49,477 nt of DNA from positions 1 to 49,477 of the forward strand of contig JAQBNT010000151.1 in assembly GCA_028288445.1 (NCBI GenBank). Direction: 5' to 3'. The DNA comes from Hymenobacter sp. (GTDB lineage Bacteria; Bacteroidota; Bacteroidia; Cytophagales; Hymenobacteraceae). Made by a program: the position numbers and the translations under genes. Below the pieces are notes generated by a model, which did not search any database, had not been told where the DNA came from, and saw only the letters and a list, made by a program, of their open reading frames with translations. This document shows, piece after piece, positions 18,180 to 28,002 of this stretch. Positions within the stretch are counted from its first letter, which is position 1; every line of letters starts with the position of its first letter.

Positions 18180-19403
18180 TCAGTCGAATTTGATAGCCAC
18201 CACCGGCTTAATCCGCGCAATCAGATACGTGGGAATGAGCACCGCCAGCAACGAGGCGATGAACGTGGCCACGTTCAGCAGGAGCAGCATTTGGGGGTCC
18301 CAGGAAATGGGGACGCGGTCCATGTAGTAGTTCTCGGGGTCGAGGGGGATGACGTGGAAATAATACTGGATGGCGCAAAAGCCCACGGCCACGAGGTTGC
18401 CGATGAGCATGCCGCGGATGGTGAGCGAGAGGCCCCGGAAGAAGAACATCCGCCGAATCTGGTTGTCCGTCGCGCCCAACGCTTTGAGGATACCAATCAT
18501 GTTGGTGCGCTCCAGAATCATGATAAAGATGGTGGCCACCATGTTGAATGTGGCCACGAAAATTATCAAAAGCAGGAAGATGATGACGTTGCGGTTGAGC
18601 AGCTGGAGCCAATCGAAAAGCTGGGCGTACTGCTCCGTGATTTTGTCGATTTTGAGGTCGTAGGGCAGGCGTTCGAGGAAGTTGTCGGCGGTTTTGTCCA
18701 GGGTTTTGAAGTCTTTAAGGACGACTTCCATGCCGCCCACCAGCGAGTCGGGCCAGGCCGGGGAGTTCAGCTCCCGAATCTGGCGAATGTCGCCGATGAC
18801 GTAGACCTCATCGAACTCATCGAGGCCCGTGGAGTAGATGCCGGCCACCCGAAACTGCCGGATGCGCGGCGGGTTTTGGATGAAGTAGAACAGCGCCTTT
18901 TCGCCCACACTCAGGCGCAGCTTGTCGGCCACTTTGCGCGAAATCAGTACGTCGTCGCTGGCCGAGGAGTCGGCGAAGCTGATGAACTTGCCGGCCACCA
19001 GGTTCTCGCGCATGGGCGAGGGGCTGTCGGTTTCGGCGATGCCTTTGAGCACCACGCCCAGCACTTCGTCCTTGGTTTTGATGATGGCCGTTTTCACGGC
19101 GTAGGGCTGCGTGGACTTCACCTCGGGGAAGGCGTGGAGCTGCTTCACCAGCTTGGGGCCGGCGATGGGGGCTACTTCGAGCGAGTTGTTGGTATCGTAG
19201 CGCGAAATCTGGAGGTGCGCGCCGAAGGAGAATATTTTATTCTGAATCTCGTTGCGAAACCCTTGCAGGATGGCAAACGACACCACCATCACCGCCAAGC
19301 CCATGGCAATGCTGATGATGGCTATTTTTGTGACCGACGCGGTGAAGGAGCCGGAATCGGCTCCCCCGTCAATCTTCTGCGAAATGTAGCGGGAGACATT
19401 CAT
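18180..19403 (-). CDS. FtsX-like ABC permease, LolC/LolE type
   Basis: 407 residues. One N-terminal membrane segment (about 25-50), a large periplasmic MacB-like domain (about 50-270) and three C-terminal segments (about 275-300, 325-350, 370-400) give the classic LolC/E topology. FVATFNMVATIFIMILERTNMIGILKALGA is split by the window's coding but typical of the FtsX domain. The family extracts lipoproteins from the inner membrane with an ATPase (LolD); no ATPase gene is adjacent, so the partner is elsewhere. Confidence 0.88.
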   Translation of the reverse strand: MNVSRYISQKIDGGADSGSFTASVTKIAIISIAMGLAVMVVSFAILQGFRNEIQNKIFSFGAHLQISRYDTNNSLEVAPIAGPKLVKQLHAFPEVKSTQPYAVKTAIIKTKDEVLGVVLKGIAETDSPSPMRENLVAGKFISFADSSASDDVLISRKVADKLRLSVGEKALFYFIQNPPRIRQFRVAGIYSTGLDEFDEVYVIGDIRQIRELNSPAWPDSLVGGMEVVLKDFKTLDKTADNFLERLPYDLKIDKITEQYAQLFDWLQLLNRNVIIFLLLIIFVATFNMVATIFIMILERTNMIGILKALGATDNQIRRMFFFRGLSLTIRGMLIGNLVAVGFCAIQYYFHVIPLDPENYYMDRVPISWDPQMLLLLNVATFIASLLAVLIPTYLIARIKPVVAIKFD

Positions 19404-19512
19404 TGTTCAGCCGTAAAGCTACGTTTTGAACCGCTACCGGCCACGCTCCCGCCCTTTCGGTTCGGCCGAAGCGTAAACCGGGTTCTTTTTTTCGCCTTTT
19501 TTCTCACTGTCT

Positions 19513-20736
19513 ATGGTTGGGTTATTCGCTAAAACCACCTTCTCGCTGCTGCTGGCCCTGCCGGCCTGCGGCAGCACCCGCCCGGCGGCCCCGGCCGCGC
19601 CGCATACGTTGGCCACCCCGCCCCGCGTTGCCGCCCTCACCGTGGGGGCCGAGCGGCTCGATAAATACCTGCCCCAACTCAAGGGCAAGCGCGTGGGCCT
19701 GGTCATCAATCAGACTTCGCGCGTGGGCCGCGCCTACCTCGTGGACACGCTGCGGGCGCGGGGCGTGACCGTGACGGCCATCTTCGCCCCCGAGCACGGC
19801 TTCCGGGGCGAGGAGGCCGACGGGGCCACCATCACCGACGGGCGCGATGCCCGCAGCGGCGTGTCCGTGCGCTCGGTGTACGGCAAAACCAAGAAGCCCA
19901 CCCCCGAAATGCTGGCCGACGTGGACGTGCTCATCTTCGACATTCAGGACGTGGGGGCGCGCTTTTACACCTTCATCAGCACGCTGCACTACGTGATGGA
20001 GGCGGCGGCCGAGCAGGGCAAAACCGTCATCGTTCTCGACCGCCCCAACCCCAACGGCGACCTTGTGGACGGCCCCATCCTGGAGCCCGCCCACAAGTCC
20101 TTCGTCGGCCTCGACCCGCTGCCCATTGCCCACGGCCTAACGGTGGGCGAGCTGGCCACCATGATTAACGGCGAAAAATGGCTGGCTGGCGGCAAGAAAT
20201 GCGCCCTCACGGTGGTGCCGCTAGCGGCCGGCTACACCCACGCCACGGCCTACGCGCTGCCCATCGCGCCCTCGCCCAACCTGCCCACGGCCCACGCCGT
20301 GGCCCTCTACCCCAGCATCTGCCTGTTTGAGGGCACCAACGTGAGCGTGGGGCGCGGCACCCCCACGCCGTTTGAGGTCATCGGCAGCCCCGCGCAGCCG
20401 GCCACGCGGCCCTATACCTTCACCCCCGCCCCCAACGCCGGCTCGCCCACCCCGCCCCTGAAAGGCCAAGCCTGCCACGGCCTCAACCTGGCGGCCGCGC
20501 CCACCCGCGCCGCCTCGGGTGGCCTGGTACTGAGCTACCTGCTCGATTTTTATCAGCAGAGTACCGATAAAGCCCATTTTTTCGGGAAGTATTTTGAGGA
20601 GCTGTCCGGCACGAACAGCCTGCGCGAGCAGATTATCGCCGGCAAGACGGAGGCCGAAATCCGCGCCTCCTGGGCGCCAGGCCTGAATAAATTCAAAACC
20701 CTGCGCAAGAAATACCTGCTCTACCCGGAGCGGTAG
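19513..20736 (+). CDS. namZ: DUF1343 exo-beta-N-acetylmuramidase, NamZ-like
   Basis: 407 residues. A short N-terminal signal (MVGLFAKTTFSLLLALPACGS) may be lipoprotein-type, with Cys at about residue 19. Conserved DUF1343 segments are GKRVGLVINQTS, FAPEHGFRGEEADG (E94, H95), DVLIFDIQDVGARFYTF, VLDRPNPNG and SICLFEGTNVSVGRGT. NamZ removes N-acetylmuramic acid from the non-reducing end of muropeptide-derived glycans, so this is likely a periplasmic cell-wall recycling enzyme. It is divergent from the permease gene. Confidence 0.88.
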   Translation: MVGLFAKTTFSLLLALPACGSTRPAAPAAPHTLATPPRVAALTVGAERLDKYLPQLKGKRVGLVINQTSRVGRAYLVDTLRARGVTVTAIFAPEHGFRGEEADGATITDGRDARSGVSVRSVYGKTKKPTPEMLADVDVLIFDIQDVGARFYTFISTLHYVMEAAAEQGKTVIVLDRPNPNGDLVDGPILEPAHKSFVGLDPLPIAHGLTVGELATMINGEKWLAGGKKCALTVVPLAAGYTHATAYALPIAPSPNLPTAHAVALYPSICLFEGTNVSVGRGTPTPFEVIGSPAQPATRPYTFTPAPNAGSPTPPLKGQACHGLNLAAAPTRAASGGLVLSYLLDFYQQSTDKAHFFGKYFEELSGTNSLREQIIAGKTEAEIRASWAPGLNKFKTLRKKYLLYPER

Positions 20737-20738
20737 AA

Positions 20739-20985
20739 ACTCCCCGAGGCTCGGAATCCGGATTCCGGGGCCCAGGAAAACTCCCTAGGGCTTGGAATTC
20801 GGATTCCGGGCCTCAGGGAAACTCCCCGAGCCTCGGTTTTGGGATTCCGGGCCTCGGGGAGACTCCTTGGGGCTCGGAATCCGAATTCCGGGGCTCGGGG
20901 AGTCTCCCCGGGGCTTGATTTTCACTTTTCGAGGTCGGGGGAGACTCCCCGGGGCCTGATTTTCGAAAATCAGGCCCCGGGGAGT
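20739..20985 (+). repeat. Intergenic 41-bp tandem array (6 units)
   Basis: Unit starts (actcccc-like) fall at 20739, 20780, 20821, 20862, 20903 and 20944, exact 41-bp steps. Units contain an internal imperfect palindrome (ggaatccggattcc). The last unit is modified into a perfect palindrome with a T run. The array fills the whole space between the namZ stop and fmt. Confidence 0.88.
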
Positions 20986-20990
20986 TTTTT
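20944..20990 (+). terminator. Perfect 42-bp palindrome plus T run ending the 41-bp array
   Basis: Bases 20944-20985 read actccccggggcctgatttt followed by cg and its exact mirror, then tttttt. It would terminate namZ transcription and lies 46 bases before the fmt ATG. Confidence 0.85.
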
Positions 20991-21035
20991 GGCGTTTTGG
21001 AGGCGGGTTGGCGGGTCCGGCGTTTTCTTTGCCCC

Positions 21036-21977
21036 ATGAATACTCCCCTGCGCCTGGTTTTCATGGGCACCCCCGATTTTGCCGTGCCCACCCTGGAGAG
21101 CCTGCTGGCCTGGCCCGGCGGGCAGGTGGTGGCCGTCGTCACGGCCCCGGACCGGCCGGCGGGGCGCGGGCGGCAGCTCCAGGCTTCGGCCGTGAAAGTG
21201 GCCGCCGAAGCCCACGGCCTGCCCGTGCTTCAGCCCACCAACCTGAAATCGCCCGAGTTTCAGGCCGAGCTCAAATCCTACGCCGCCGATTTGCAGGTGG
21301 TGGTGGCCTTCCGCATGCTGCCCGAAGCCGTGTGGAACATGCCCCGGCTGGGCTCCATCAACATCCACGGCTCGCTGCTGCCGCAGTACCGGGGCGCGGC
21401 CCCCATCAACTGGGCCCTGATGCACGGCGACACCGAAACGGGCGTCACCTCCTTCTTCCTTCGCCACGAAATCGACACCGGCGACCTCATTTTTCAGGAT
21501 AAAATCGCCATCGCGCCGGAGGACGATTTCGGCAGCGTCTACGACCGGCTGAAGCTGGTGGGCGCGGCCCTGGCCCGCCGCTCGGTGGAGGCCATCGCGG
21601 CCGGCACCGCCCCCAGCACCCCGCAGGCGCACGGCACCGACCTGCGCCCCGCCCCCAAGCTCCAGAAGGAAACCGGCCGCCTCGATTTCGCCCGTCCCGC
21701 CGCCGAATTGGTGAACTGGGTGCGCGGCCTCTCCCCCACCCCCACCGCCTTCGCCGCCCTAGCGGATGGGCGCATCATCAAGATTTTCCGCGCCGCCGCT
21801 TTGCCCTTCAGCGATGAAAACCCCGCCGCCCCGGCCGGCACCTGGGCCTCGGATGGCAAGAAGTACCTGCGCGTAGCCGCCGCCGATGCCTGGCTCGATT
21901 TGCTGGATGTGCAGCTGGAAGGCAAGAAGCGCATGCCGGTGCAGGAGCTGCTGCGCGGCTTCAAGCTGCCGGCGTAG
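21036..21977 (+). CDS. fmt: Methionyl-tRNA formyltransferase
   Basis: 313 residues. It formylates initiator Met-tRNA using 10-formyl-tetrahydrofolate. Residues 1-200 form the formyltransferase domain: LRLVFMGTPDFAVPTL, HGSLLPQYRGAAPINWA with catalytic H111, and HEIDTGDL with D147. Residues 205-310 are the OB-like C-terminal domain. The ATG at 21036 gives MNTPLRLVFMGT; a GTG-type start at 20997 would read into the repeat array. TTTCTTTG 5-12 bases upstream resembles a -7 element. folA follows, a second folate gene, separated by an inverted repeat. Confidence 0.95.
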   Translation: MNTPLRLVFMGTPDFAVPTLESLLAWPGGQVVAVVTAPDRPAGRGRQLQASAVKVAAEAHGLPVLQPTNLKSPEFQAELKSYAADLQVVVAFRMLPEAVWNMPRLGSINIHGSLLPQYRGAAPINWALMHGDTETGVTSFFLRHEIDTGDLIFQDKIAIAPEDDFGSVYDRLKLVGAALARRSVEAIAAGTAPSTPQAHGTDLRPAPKLQKETGRLDFARPAAELVNWVRGLSPTPTAFAALADGRIIKIFRAAALPFSDENPAAPAGTWASDGKKYLRVAAADAWLDLLDVQLEGKKRMPVQELLRGFKLPA

Positions 21978-22004
21978 CAAAACGTCATGCCGAGCGTCGC
22001 CTGT

Positions 22005-22100
22005 CATCCTGAGCGCAGCGAAGGACCTTATCGCGCCTGAACAGCTTGCCGTAATTCAATCCGTGCAAACGTGATAAGGTCCTTCGCTACGCTCCGGATG
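22005..22100. repeat. REP/MITE-like inverted repeat E2
   Basis: Arms 22005-22035 (catcctgagcgcagcgaagg...) and 22070-22100 are reverse complements with three mismatches in 31. A remnant of an E1-type arm (aacgtcatgccgagcg) lies just before, from 21981, so the site may be a nested or composite insertion between fmt and folA. Confidence 0.82.
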
Positions 22101-22161
22101 CCCAACGCTTAAAACAACTGAATTGCTACACCCTTTCCATCAAGAACCTCCCCCAAAACCC

Positions 22162-22650
22162 ATGGTTTCCTTCGTCGTGGCCGTAGCCGAAAACAATGCC
22201 ATCGGGAAAGATGGCGAGCTGCCCTGGGGCCACCTGCCCGATGATTTGCAGCACTTCAAGCGCCTCACCCTGGGCCACCCCGTGGTAATGGGCCGCCGCA
22301 CCTACGACAGCCTCGGCCGGGCCCTGCCCAAGCGCCCCAACATCGTGGTCACGCGCCAGCCCGGCTGGGCCGCCCCCGGCTGCGAAACGGCCGGCTCGGT
22401 GCCCGCCGCCCTGGCCCGCGCCCGCGAGCTGGACGAGGAGGTGTGCGTGATAGGCGGCGGCGAAATCTACCGCGAAGCCCTGCCCGCCGCCGACGTCATC
22501 TACCTCACCGAAGTGCACCACAGCTTCGAGGGCGACGCCTTTTTCCCCGCCCTCAGCCCCGCCGAGTGGCGCGAGGAAGCCCGTGAGCGCCACGAGGCCG
22601 ACGAGCGCCACGCCTACGCCTTCAGCTTCGTGACGCTGCGGCGGCGGTAG
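22162..22650 (+). CDS. folA: Dihydrofolate reductase
   Basis: 162 residues, standard length. It reduces dihydrofolate with NADPH. Seen motifs: VAVAENNAIGKDGELPWGHLPDDLQHFK with catalytic acid D28, VVMGRRTYDSLGRALPKRPNIVVTR, VCVIGGGEIYREAL (NADPH loop) and the C-terminal FEGDAFFP. The ATG at 22162 gives MVSFVVAVAEN; an upstream TTG at 22123 would add an atypical 13-residue tail. Confidence 0.95.
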   Translation: MVSFVVAVAENNAIGKDGELPWGHLPDDLQHFKRLTLGHPVVMGRRTYDSLGRALPKRPNIVVTRQPGWAAPGCETAGSVPAALARARELDEEVCVIGGGEIYREALPAADVIYLTEVHHSFEGDAFFPALSPAEWREEARERHEADERHAYAFSFVTLRRR

Positions 22651-22671
22651 GTTTCGGAACTGTAGCCCAAC

Positions 22672-22702
22672 AAAAAAGGCAGCCGATTGGCTGCCTTTTT
22701 TT
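22672..22702. terminator. Bidirectional terminator between folA and porU2
   Basis: Arms aaaaaaggcagcc / ggctgcctttttt around gatt, between two convergent genes and with runs suited to both strands. Confidence 0.9.
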
Positions 22703-22720
22703 GCTCTTCACTGAAGTCCA

Positions 22721-25700
22721 TTAGCGCATGAGCACCAGCTTGCCCCAGTCATTTTTGAAGGCCTTGTCGCCGCCGGTGGCGCGGTGGCCGAACTGAGCGC
22801 CGGGGTCATCGAGGGCCACGCGGTAGAGGTAGGTGCCGTTGGCGAGGCGGTCGCCGTAGGTATCGGTGCCGTCCCAGGCAAAGTCGGTGATGTTGTTGCC
22901 GATGTGCAGCGGGCCGAGCTCGTTCATGAAAATCTCGCGCACCACTTTGCCCGTGAGGGTCACAATCTGGATTTTCATGTTGCGGGGCAGCTCCTGGCCG
23001 GTGAGGGTGAACACGAAGCGGGCCTTGCTCACCACCGGGTTGGGGTACGGGTACACGTTGGAGATTTGCGAGGCGTTCACCACTTCAAACTTCACCTGGA
23101 AGTTTTGCGCGCCGGTGCTGGAGTTGCTGGGGTCGCGGCCCTGCACCTCCAGGGTGTACATGCCATCGGGCAGGGGGCCGGTTTTGCCGGGCTCGTAGGT
23201 GAGCCGGGCCACGCTGCCATTGGTTTGGTCCACGCTGAAATGGAAGCTGTTGCTGTTCACGTCCATCACAGTAGGCACCGTTTGGCCGGGGCGTTGCAGC
23301 AGCACCGTGAAGAACGAGGCATCGGTGATGTGGCGGAACTTGTCTTCGTCGTTGAGCTGGATATTGATGACGGGCATCGACGACACCAGCTCGCCGTTGA
23401 GGATGTGGCGGCCATCGAAGGCCACGTCAAGCGTCGGGGGCACGTTGCGGTCTACCACCGTGAAAGCGGGCAGCGACAGCTCGTTGTTGGCATAGCTCTG
23501 CTCGCGCTGGATGCGCGGGTTCACCACTACCTCCACCACAAAAGTACCGAACTGGCCTATCATGCTAAACTTAACCGGAATGGACACCTTTTCGCCCGGC
23601 AGCAGCACCTTGGCGATGCTTACATCGGCCGTGGCCACCACCGGCTGCCCCACCCCGGTCGACCGCAGGTTGACGCGGGTGATTAGCGGCGCAGCAAAGG
23701 GGGCATCCGAAATATTCTCGAAAATCACCGGGAAAGTGATGTAGGCCGAATCGGCCGCCTGCCGCGCAAATTTGGCCGGGTCGTAATTAGCCGTAGTGGC
23801 CAGGTCGCGGCGCACCACGCCTTCGGGCACGCCCTGCGAGGTCACCAGCCACTGCGCCAGCTGCGGCGGAATGCGGGTGATGTTATCGGACACGGCCAGC
23901 TCCAGGCGCAGGTAGGGATAGGTTTTGGCCGGCACCAGCGTGGCCAGGGCCTGCACCGGGGCCGTCACGTTGGGGAGCACCACGGTTTCGCGGCCCAGCG
24001 AGTCGATGCCCACCACGCTCAGCGTGTGCTGGCCGTTGGGCGTGAGGGTGCGAATGGTGCTGTACAGATTGGTCCACTGCTTAACGGGGCCAATGCGCGG
24101 CGACACGATGCGGCCCGCCGTGTTGGGCAGCTGCAAGGTATCGAGCAAGGCCACCGTTTGGCTGTACCGGGGCACGGTGCTGGTGGCGTCGGGGCCGCGC
24201 TCGTGCACGAGGCGGCCGGTGGTGGCCGTCAGCTTCTGACCTATCAGCGCCAGCGGCTCGCCATCGGCTAACTGGGTGATGAGGCGAGAGCCCAGCAGGG
24301 TTTGCAAGCGGGTTTTGAGCGCTGCGGGCAGCAGCGAGTAGCGCAAGCGGTTGGCCGACACTATGGCTACGTACGAACCCGCCGGAATCGCCGTCAGGAA
24401 ATTATTGAGCTTCTGCTGTTGAACTGCACTATAATTCAGGTTGTCGAGGGTATCAACCGCTGTAGTGCTTCTGGCCGGGTCAGGCGCCGAGAAGTAATAA
24501 AAATTATTCGGAGCCAGCCCACAGCTTTTGAAGGTAGTGTCCATGGCTACCGGCTGCAGCGAAGCGCCGTTGTACACCGCAATGAGCAGGTTGGGCGAGC
24601 GCACGCCACAGCCGCTCACCGAAGGCTGCCCTGGGGCCGTGCGGATGTAGATGCCCGCCCCGGCCAGCGTGCTGAAATTGGGCGCACTGCGCGGCACGCC
24701 ACCGCCGCGGGTTCGGAGCGCGATGGGCACCCGCGTAGCGGCAAACACCCATTGCCCGGTGGGCGCATTCACCTCCACGCCGGTGCGGGTGGTCTGTTTA
24801 AGCTGCGTGTAATGGCTCTGAGACCAGCCCCCCGGACTGCCCGGAATCACGCGCAGCGACGAAGTGGCCCATTCGTTGTTCTCCCCACCCGCCGGCGTGT
24901 GAAAGCGCGCCCGCCAGTACCACACCAGGCTATCGCGCTGCCCCAGCCGGGCCGGCAAGGTGGGCGTCCACTGGGCCACGAGGCCTTGGTTGACCGTAGC
25001 CCGCTGCACCGCGCCGTTGAACGTGGCGACCGTGTCTATTTCAAAATCGTAATCGCGCTGCGGCCCCAGCGGGTCGTTCGACTGCACCACCAGCCGGGGC
25101 TGGTTGGTGGCCGAAATGGCAAACTCCGGAGGATTGAGAACGGTAACCCCGCCTTTCAGGAAGGTAAAGTCGAACTGCGCGGTGTTGTTGGTTTCGTTCG
25201 TTTCAGCAATGCGGTTGCTGGGGTCCAGCACCACCCGGAAGGTACTGGTGCCCCCCTCTCCCACACTGTTGCGCATGGGCAAGGCGTAAGTCGTATCAGG
25301 GGCCCAAGCCTGCCGCCGGCTGAAGAGGTACACCGTATCGGCACGCCCGGAACTGAAACGCCGGGTTACCTGAATTTCGAGGGGCTCGTAAGTGATTTTG
25401 CCGGGGTTGGAAACGCCCACGTTCAGCACGAAGTTGCGCGAATCGGCCCGCACGGCCGACTGGCCGGCCGCCGGCGTAATGGAAAGCTTGGCTGAGTTGG
25501 CAATGAAATCCGGCTGGGACGGTGCGAATACCGACAGCGTAGGGTCGCCCTGCCAGCCCGTAGCCAACAGCTGCTCTATCTCATAGTCCTGTGTGAAAGT
25601 CCCTTGCAGGCGGCGCACGGTTTCGTCATGGATTGCCGATATCGGCTTGCCATACCACGCCGGGTCATTGAACATGAGCTTGTACATCAGGTTCTGCGCA

Positions 25701-27925
25701 ATGTTCAGCGGCGTAGGGTAGCTGAATCCGTACTCCGCCAACGAGCCCAAAGCGCCTTTCTGGTCCGCAAACAACCAGTCTTCCACCACGGTAGCCCCGC
25801 TGGTGAAGGTGTGGTTGCCGGCGCAGGCCCCCAGGAACAGGAAAGGATAGCGGCCCTTGTTGCTGAAGGATGGCGACGTGGAAGGCATGCCAAAGTTTAG
25901 CGCGAAGGCCGTATTGGAGCCGTGGCCGATGTAAGTAATGAGCGAAAGTCCGGCATTCAGCTGCGCCGAAATATCGATGCTAACCGGCAGGCGCACGGCC
26001 GACGATACCCGGGTTTCGGTGGTGACGTGCCCCCCAAACAACGGCCGTTCGGCCTTCACCTTGGCCGAATCGAGGCCTGCCCGGAAATCGGCGATTTCCA
26101 CTTCTTCGTACCCGCCCACCAGATGCAAGATGTTCTTGCGCCACGGGGTTGTGCCCACGGGCTCCCGGTTCAGCGCATCATGCTCTATTGCTTTGTTCAG
26201 GTAGTTCATCACCTGCTGGGGCGTAGTAGCCGTGAGGCGGCCCGTGTGCAGCTTGGCTACAAAGTCATTGTTGGCGTAGTCGGCCGTCAGCAGGTTGTCC
26301 GATACCGCACGGGAGCTCGTGGGCACTAGGTCGAGGCCTCTTTCCCCATTCCGGGCGAAATAGCCACCACCGGTTGGCTCACTGGGCACAATGCCCTTGC
26401 CCAGCAATAGCAGATAGCGGTTGGTGGCAGTGGGCGTGGCCGCCGCCAGCCAGCGCGAAAAATGACGTAGCGCCAGCCACGACTTTTCACCGTAGAAAAA
26501 TTGGTCGTAGAGTTGCTGCGAGGTCACCATGAGCGTGTCGTAGCGCCCGCCGGCCGTCGAGGCCCGGTAGTTGGCGTATGCGCGGGCCGCGTTGGGCACC
26601 GTGCCCACGGCACCCATCAGTTGTGGGTGCGTGATGATGGCGAATGTGGGCACCGCCGGGTTGATGGTCCGGAACCGTACCCGGCGGGCCGGCAGTGGCT
26701 TCGGCAGCGTGGCTTCATCGGCCAGCATGAGGCGGTGCGTGGCCGCCGCCGTAGCGCCTGGAAACACGAAGCGCTTCAGCGTAGCGGTAGCGCCCTGCGT
26801 TCCTACCACCCGCTGCACGTTGTACAGGTCGTTGATATCGAAGCCGGCTACCGTAGCGGGCACCCCCGCCAGCTCGTAAGTGGCAGGGCCGCTCAGCAGG
26901 GAGTCGTTTTGAAAAAGAAGCCGGTTGCGGTTAGCCAGCCACGTTGGGGTCTGTGGGGCTATGGTGCGTAGGTAGTGCGTGTAGAAATAATCACCAACTG
27001 CTACCGGCGGCTGACTTTTAAGCTTGATAGCTACAGTACCGGTACTGCTTATATCAGATGCCTGAAGCGTAAACGTTTGTCGGGCACGCACCAACCCAAC
27101 ATAATTCATTACCCCTAATAACCGTTCGGGGCCACTGGGCGGCACTACGATTACTTGTGTGTGGTGGGGCGTCCCCACTCCACCAGACCGCAGGGAATTA
27201 TCCTGTGCACCAAATAAGAGCACCTCAACGCGAGGGGCCGGGCCGGTACTCGACGGACTCACCGATACAGAATCAATCGTATAAGTAAGCTCACTATTAC
27301 TAATGTTCATGAAGAACCCTTCGCCTGCTTCAATCCAGGGCAAGTAGGTATTCAATTCCTGTGGGTAGTCGCTAAATCCCTGTATGCGCAGGTCCAGTTT
27401 GTTGCGCAGGGTGTGCGGATGCACCGTGCCCCCGGCTGCTACCGGTTCCTGCATGTGGCGGCCAGCAGTGCCGCTGCGCCAAGTCAGGAAATAGCTGGCC
27501 GTATCGGTATAAAGACTGAAGTATTGATGCGGCTGGTCGGCGGGGTTTTTATACAGCTCGGCATCGAGCCGGCCATCGTTGTGCAGGGCGTAGAACTCGA
27601 TGAACGACGTGGCATCCAGCGTGGTGCGGCTGCCGCCTACGTAGGTAGCAATTTCCCGGCCGCGCCGCCAGATTTGGAGCTCGTTGGGCACCACGCCGGT
27701 TATGCCAGCCTGGGTCAGATACTGATAATCAATTTTATATAGTCCGTCCCGTACTATTTTCATTTTATAGTACGTCTGGCCGGGCACAATCCATTCGTTG
27801 CCCACCGGGCCGGATTGGGCTTGGGCGGCGGCACTGGTCAGCCAGAGCCCCAGCCACATCAGCAGCACTATCCATCGCTGCTTTGACTGCGTGTAATTTT
27901 TATTCATTCTATTTCGAAAATTCAT
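22721..27925 (-). CDS. porU2: T9SS PorU2-like C25 peptidase/sortase, long form
   Basis: 1734 residues (1728 from the ATG at 27907, which gives a cleaner signal peptide ending near SAAAQAQ). A gingipain-type C25 domain carries the His in YIGHGS (H668) and the Cys in FLGACAGN (C701), the expected catalytic dyad. It is followed by CARDB-like beta domains (about 825-950 and 1390-1500) and a C-terminal FlgD-like/T9SS-type domain (YPYPNPVVSKARF, DFAWDGTDTYGDRLANGTYLYRV). PorU sortases cleave T9SS sorting domains and attach cargo to lipopolysaccharide. Length well above classical PorU and the FlgD-like tail fit the long 'PorU2' type. The PorV-like gene lies immediately upstream on the same strand, as in known porU-porV pairs. 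Confidence 0.82.
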   Translation of the reverse strand: MNFRNRMNKNYTQSKQRWIVLLMWLGLWLTSAAAQAQSGPVGNEWIVPGQTYYKMKIVRDGLYKIDYQYLTQAGITGVVPNELQIWRRGREIATYVGGSRTTLDATSFIEFYALHNDGRLDAELYKNPADQPHQYFSLYTDTASYFLTWRSGTAGRHMQEPVAAGGTVHPHTLRNKLDLRIQGFSDYPQELNTYLPWIEAGEGFFMNISNSELTYTIDSVSVSPSSTGPAPRVEVLLFGAQDNSLRSGGVGTPHHTQVIVVPPSGPERLLGVMNYVGLVRARQTFTLQASDISSTGTVAIKLKSQPPVAVGDYFYTHYLRTIAPQTPTWLANRNRLLFQNDSLLSGPATYELAGVPATVAGFDINDLYNVQRVVGTQGATATLKRFVFPGATAAATHRLMLADEATLPKPLPARRVRFRTINPAVPTFAIITHPQLMGAVGTVPNAARAYANYRASTAGGRYDTLMVTSQQLYDQFFYGEKSWLALRHFSRWLAAATPTATNRYLLLLGKGIVPSEPTGGGYFARNGERGLDLVPTSSRAVSDNLLTADYANNDFVAKLHTGRLTATTPQQVMNYLNKAIEHDALNREPVGTTPWRKNILHLVGGYEEVEIADFRAGLDSAKVKAERPLFGGHVTTETRVSSAVRLPVSIDISAQLNAGLSLITYIGHGSNTAFALNFGMPSTSPSFSNKGRYPFLFLGACAGNHTFTSGATVVEDWLFADQKGALGSLAEYGFSYPTPLNIAQNLMYKLMFNDPAWYGKPISAIHDETVRRLQGTFTQDYEIEQLLATGWQGDPTLSVFAPSQPDFIANSAKLSITPAAGQSAVRADSRNFVLNVGVSNPGKITYEPLEIQVTRRFSSGRADTVYLFSRRQAWAPDTTYALPMRNSVGEGGTSTFRVVLDPSNRIAETNETNNTAQFDFTFLKGGVTVLNPPEFAISATNQPRLVVQSNDPLGPQRDYDFEIDTVATFNGAVQRATVNQGLVAQWTPTLPARLGQRDSLVWYWRARFHTPAGGENNEWATSSLRVIPGSPGGWSQSHYTQLKQTTRTGVEVNAPTGQWVFAATRVPIALRTRGGGVPRSAPNFSTLAGAGIYIRTAPGQPSVSGCGVRSPNLLIAVYNGASLQPVAMDTTFKSCGLAPNNFYYFSAPDPARSTTAVDTLDNLNYSAVQQQKLNNFLTAIPAGSYVAIVSANRLRYSLLPAALKTRLQTLLGSRLITQLADGEPLALIGQKLTATTGRLVHERGPDATSTVPRYSQTVALLDTLQLPNTAGRIVSPRIGPVKQWTNLYSTIRTLTPNGQHTLSVVGIDSLGRETVVLPNVTAPVQALATLVPAKTYPYLRLELAVSDNITRIPPQLAQWLVTSQGVPEGVVRRDLATTANYDPAKFARQAADSAYITFPVIFENISDAPFAAPLITRVNLRSTGVGQPVVATADVSIAKVLLPGEKVSIPVKFSMIGQFGTFVVEVVVNPRIQREQSYANNELSLPAFTVVDRNVPPTLDVAFDGRHILNGELVSSMPVINIQLNDEDKFRHITDASFFTVLLQRPGQTVPTVMDVNSNSFHFSVDQTNGSVARLTYEPGKTGPLPDGMYTLEVQGRDPSNSSTGAQNFQVKFEVVNASQISNVYPYPNPVVSKARFVFTLTGQELPRNMKIQIVTLTGKVVREIFMNELGPLHIGNNITDFAWDGTDTYGDRLANGTYLYRVALDDPGAQFGHRATGGDKAFKNDWGKLVLMR

Positions 27926-28002
27926 TTATTTACTACTATTGTGCATCTACGCAGGCGGCTGCCAGTCAGCCTGCTAACTCCAACAAAAACTCCTCAGACT
28001 AT

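Noticed and set aside
22005..22100. Small RNA gene or riboswitch upstream of folA
   Set aside because: The structure is explained by the repeat family also found at 37.4 and 46.1 kb in unrelated contexts.
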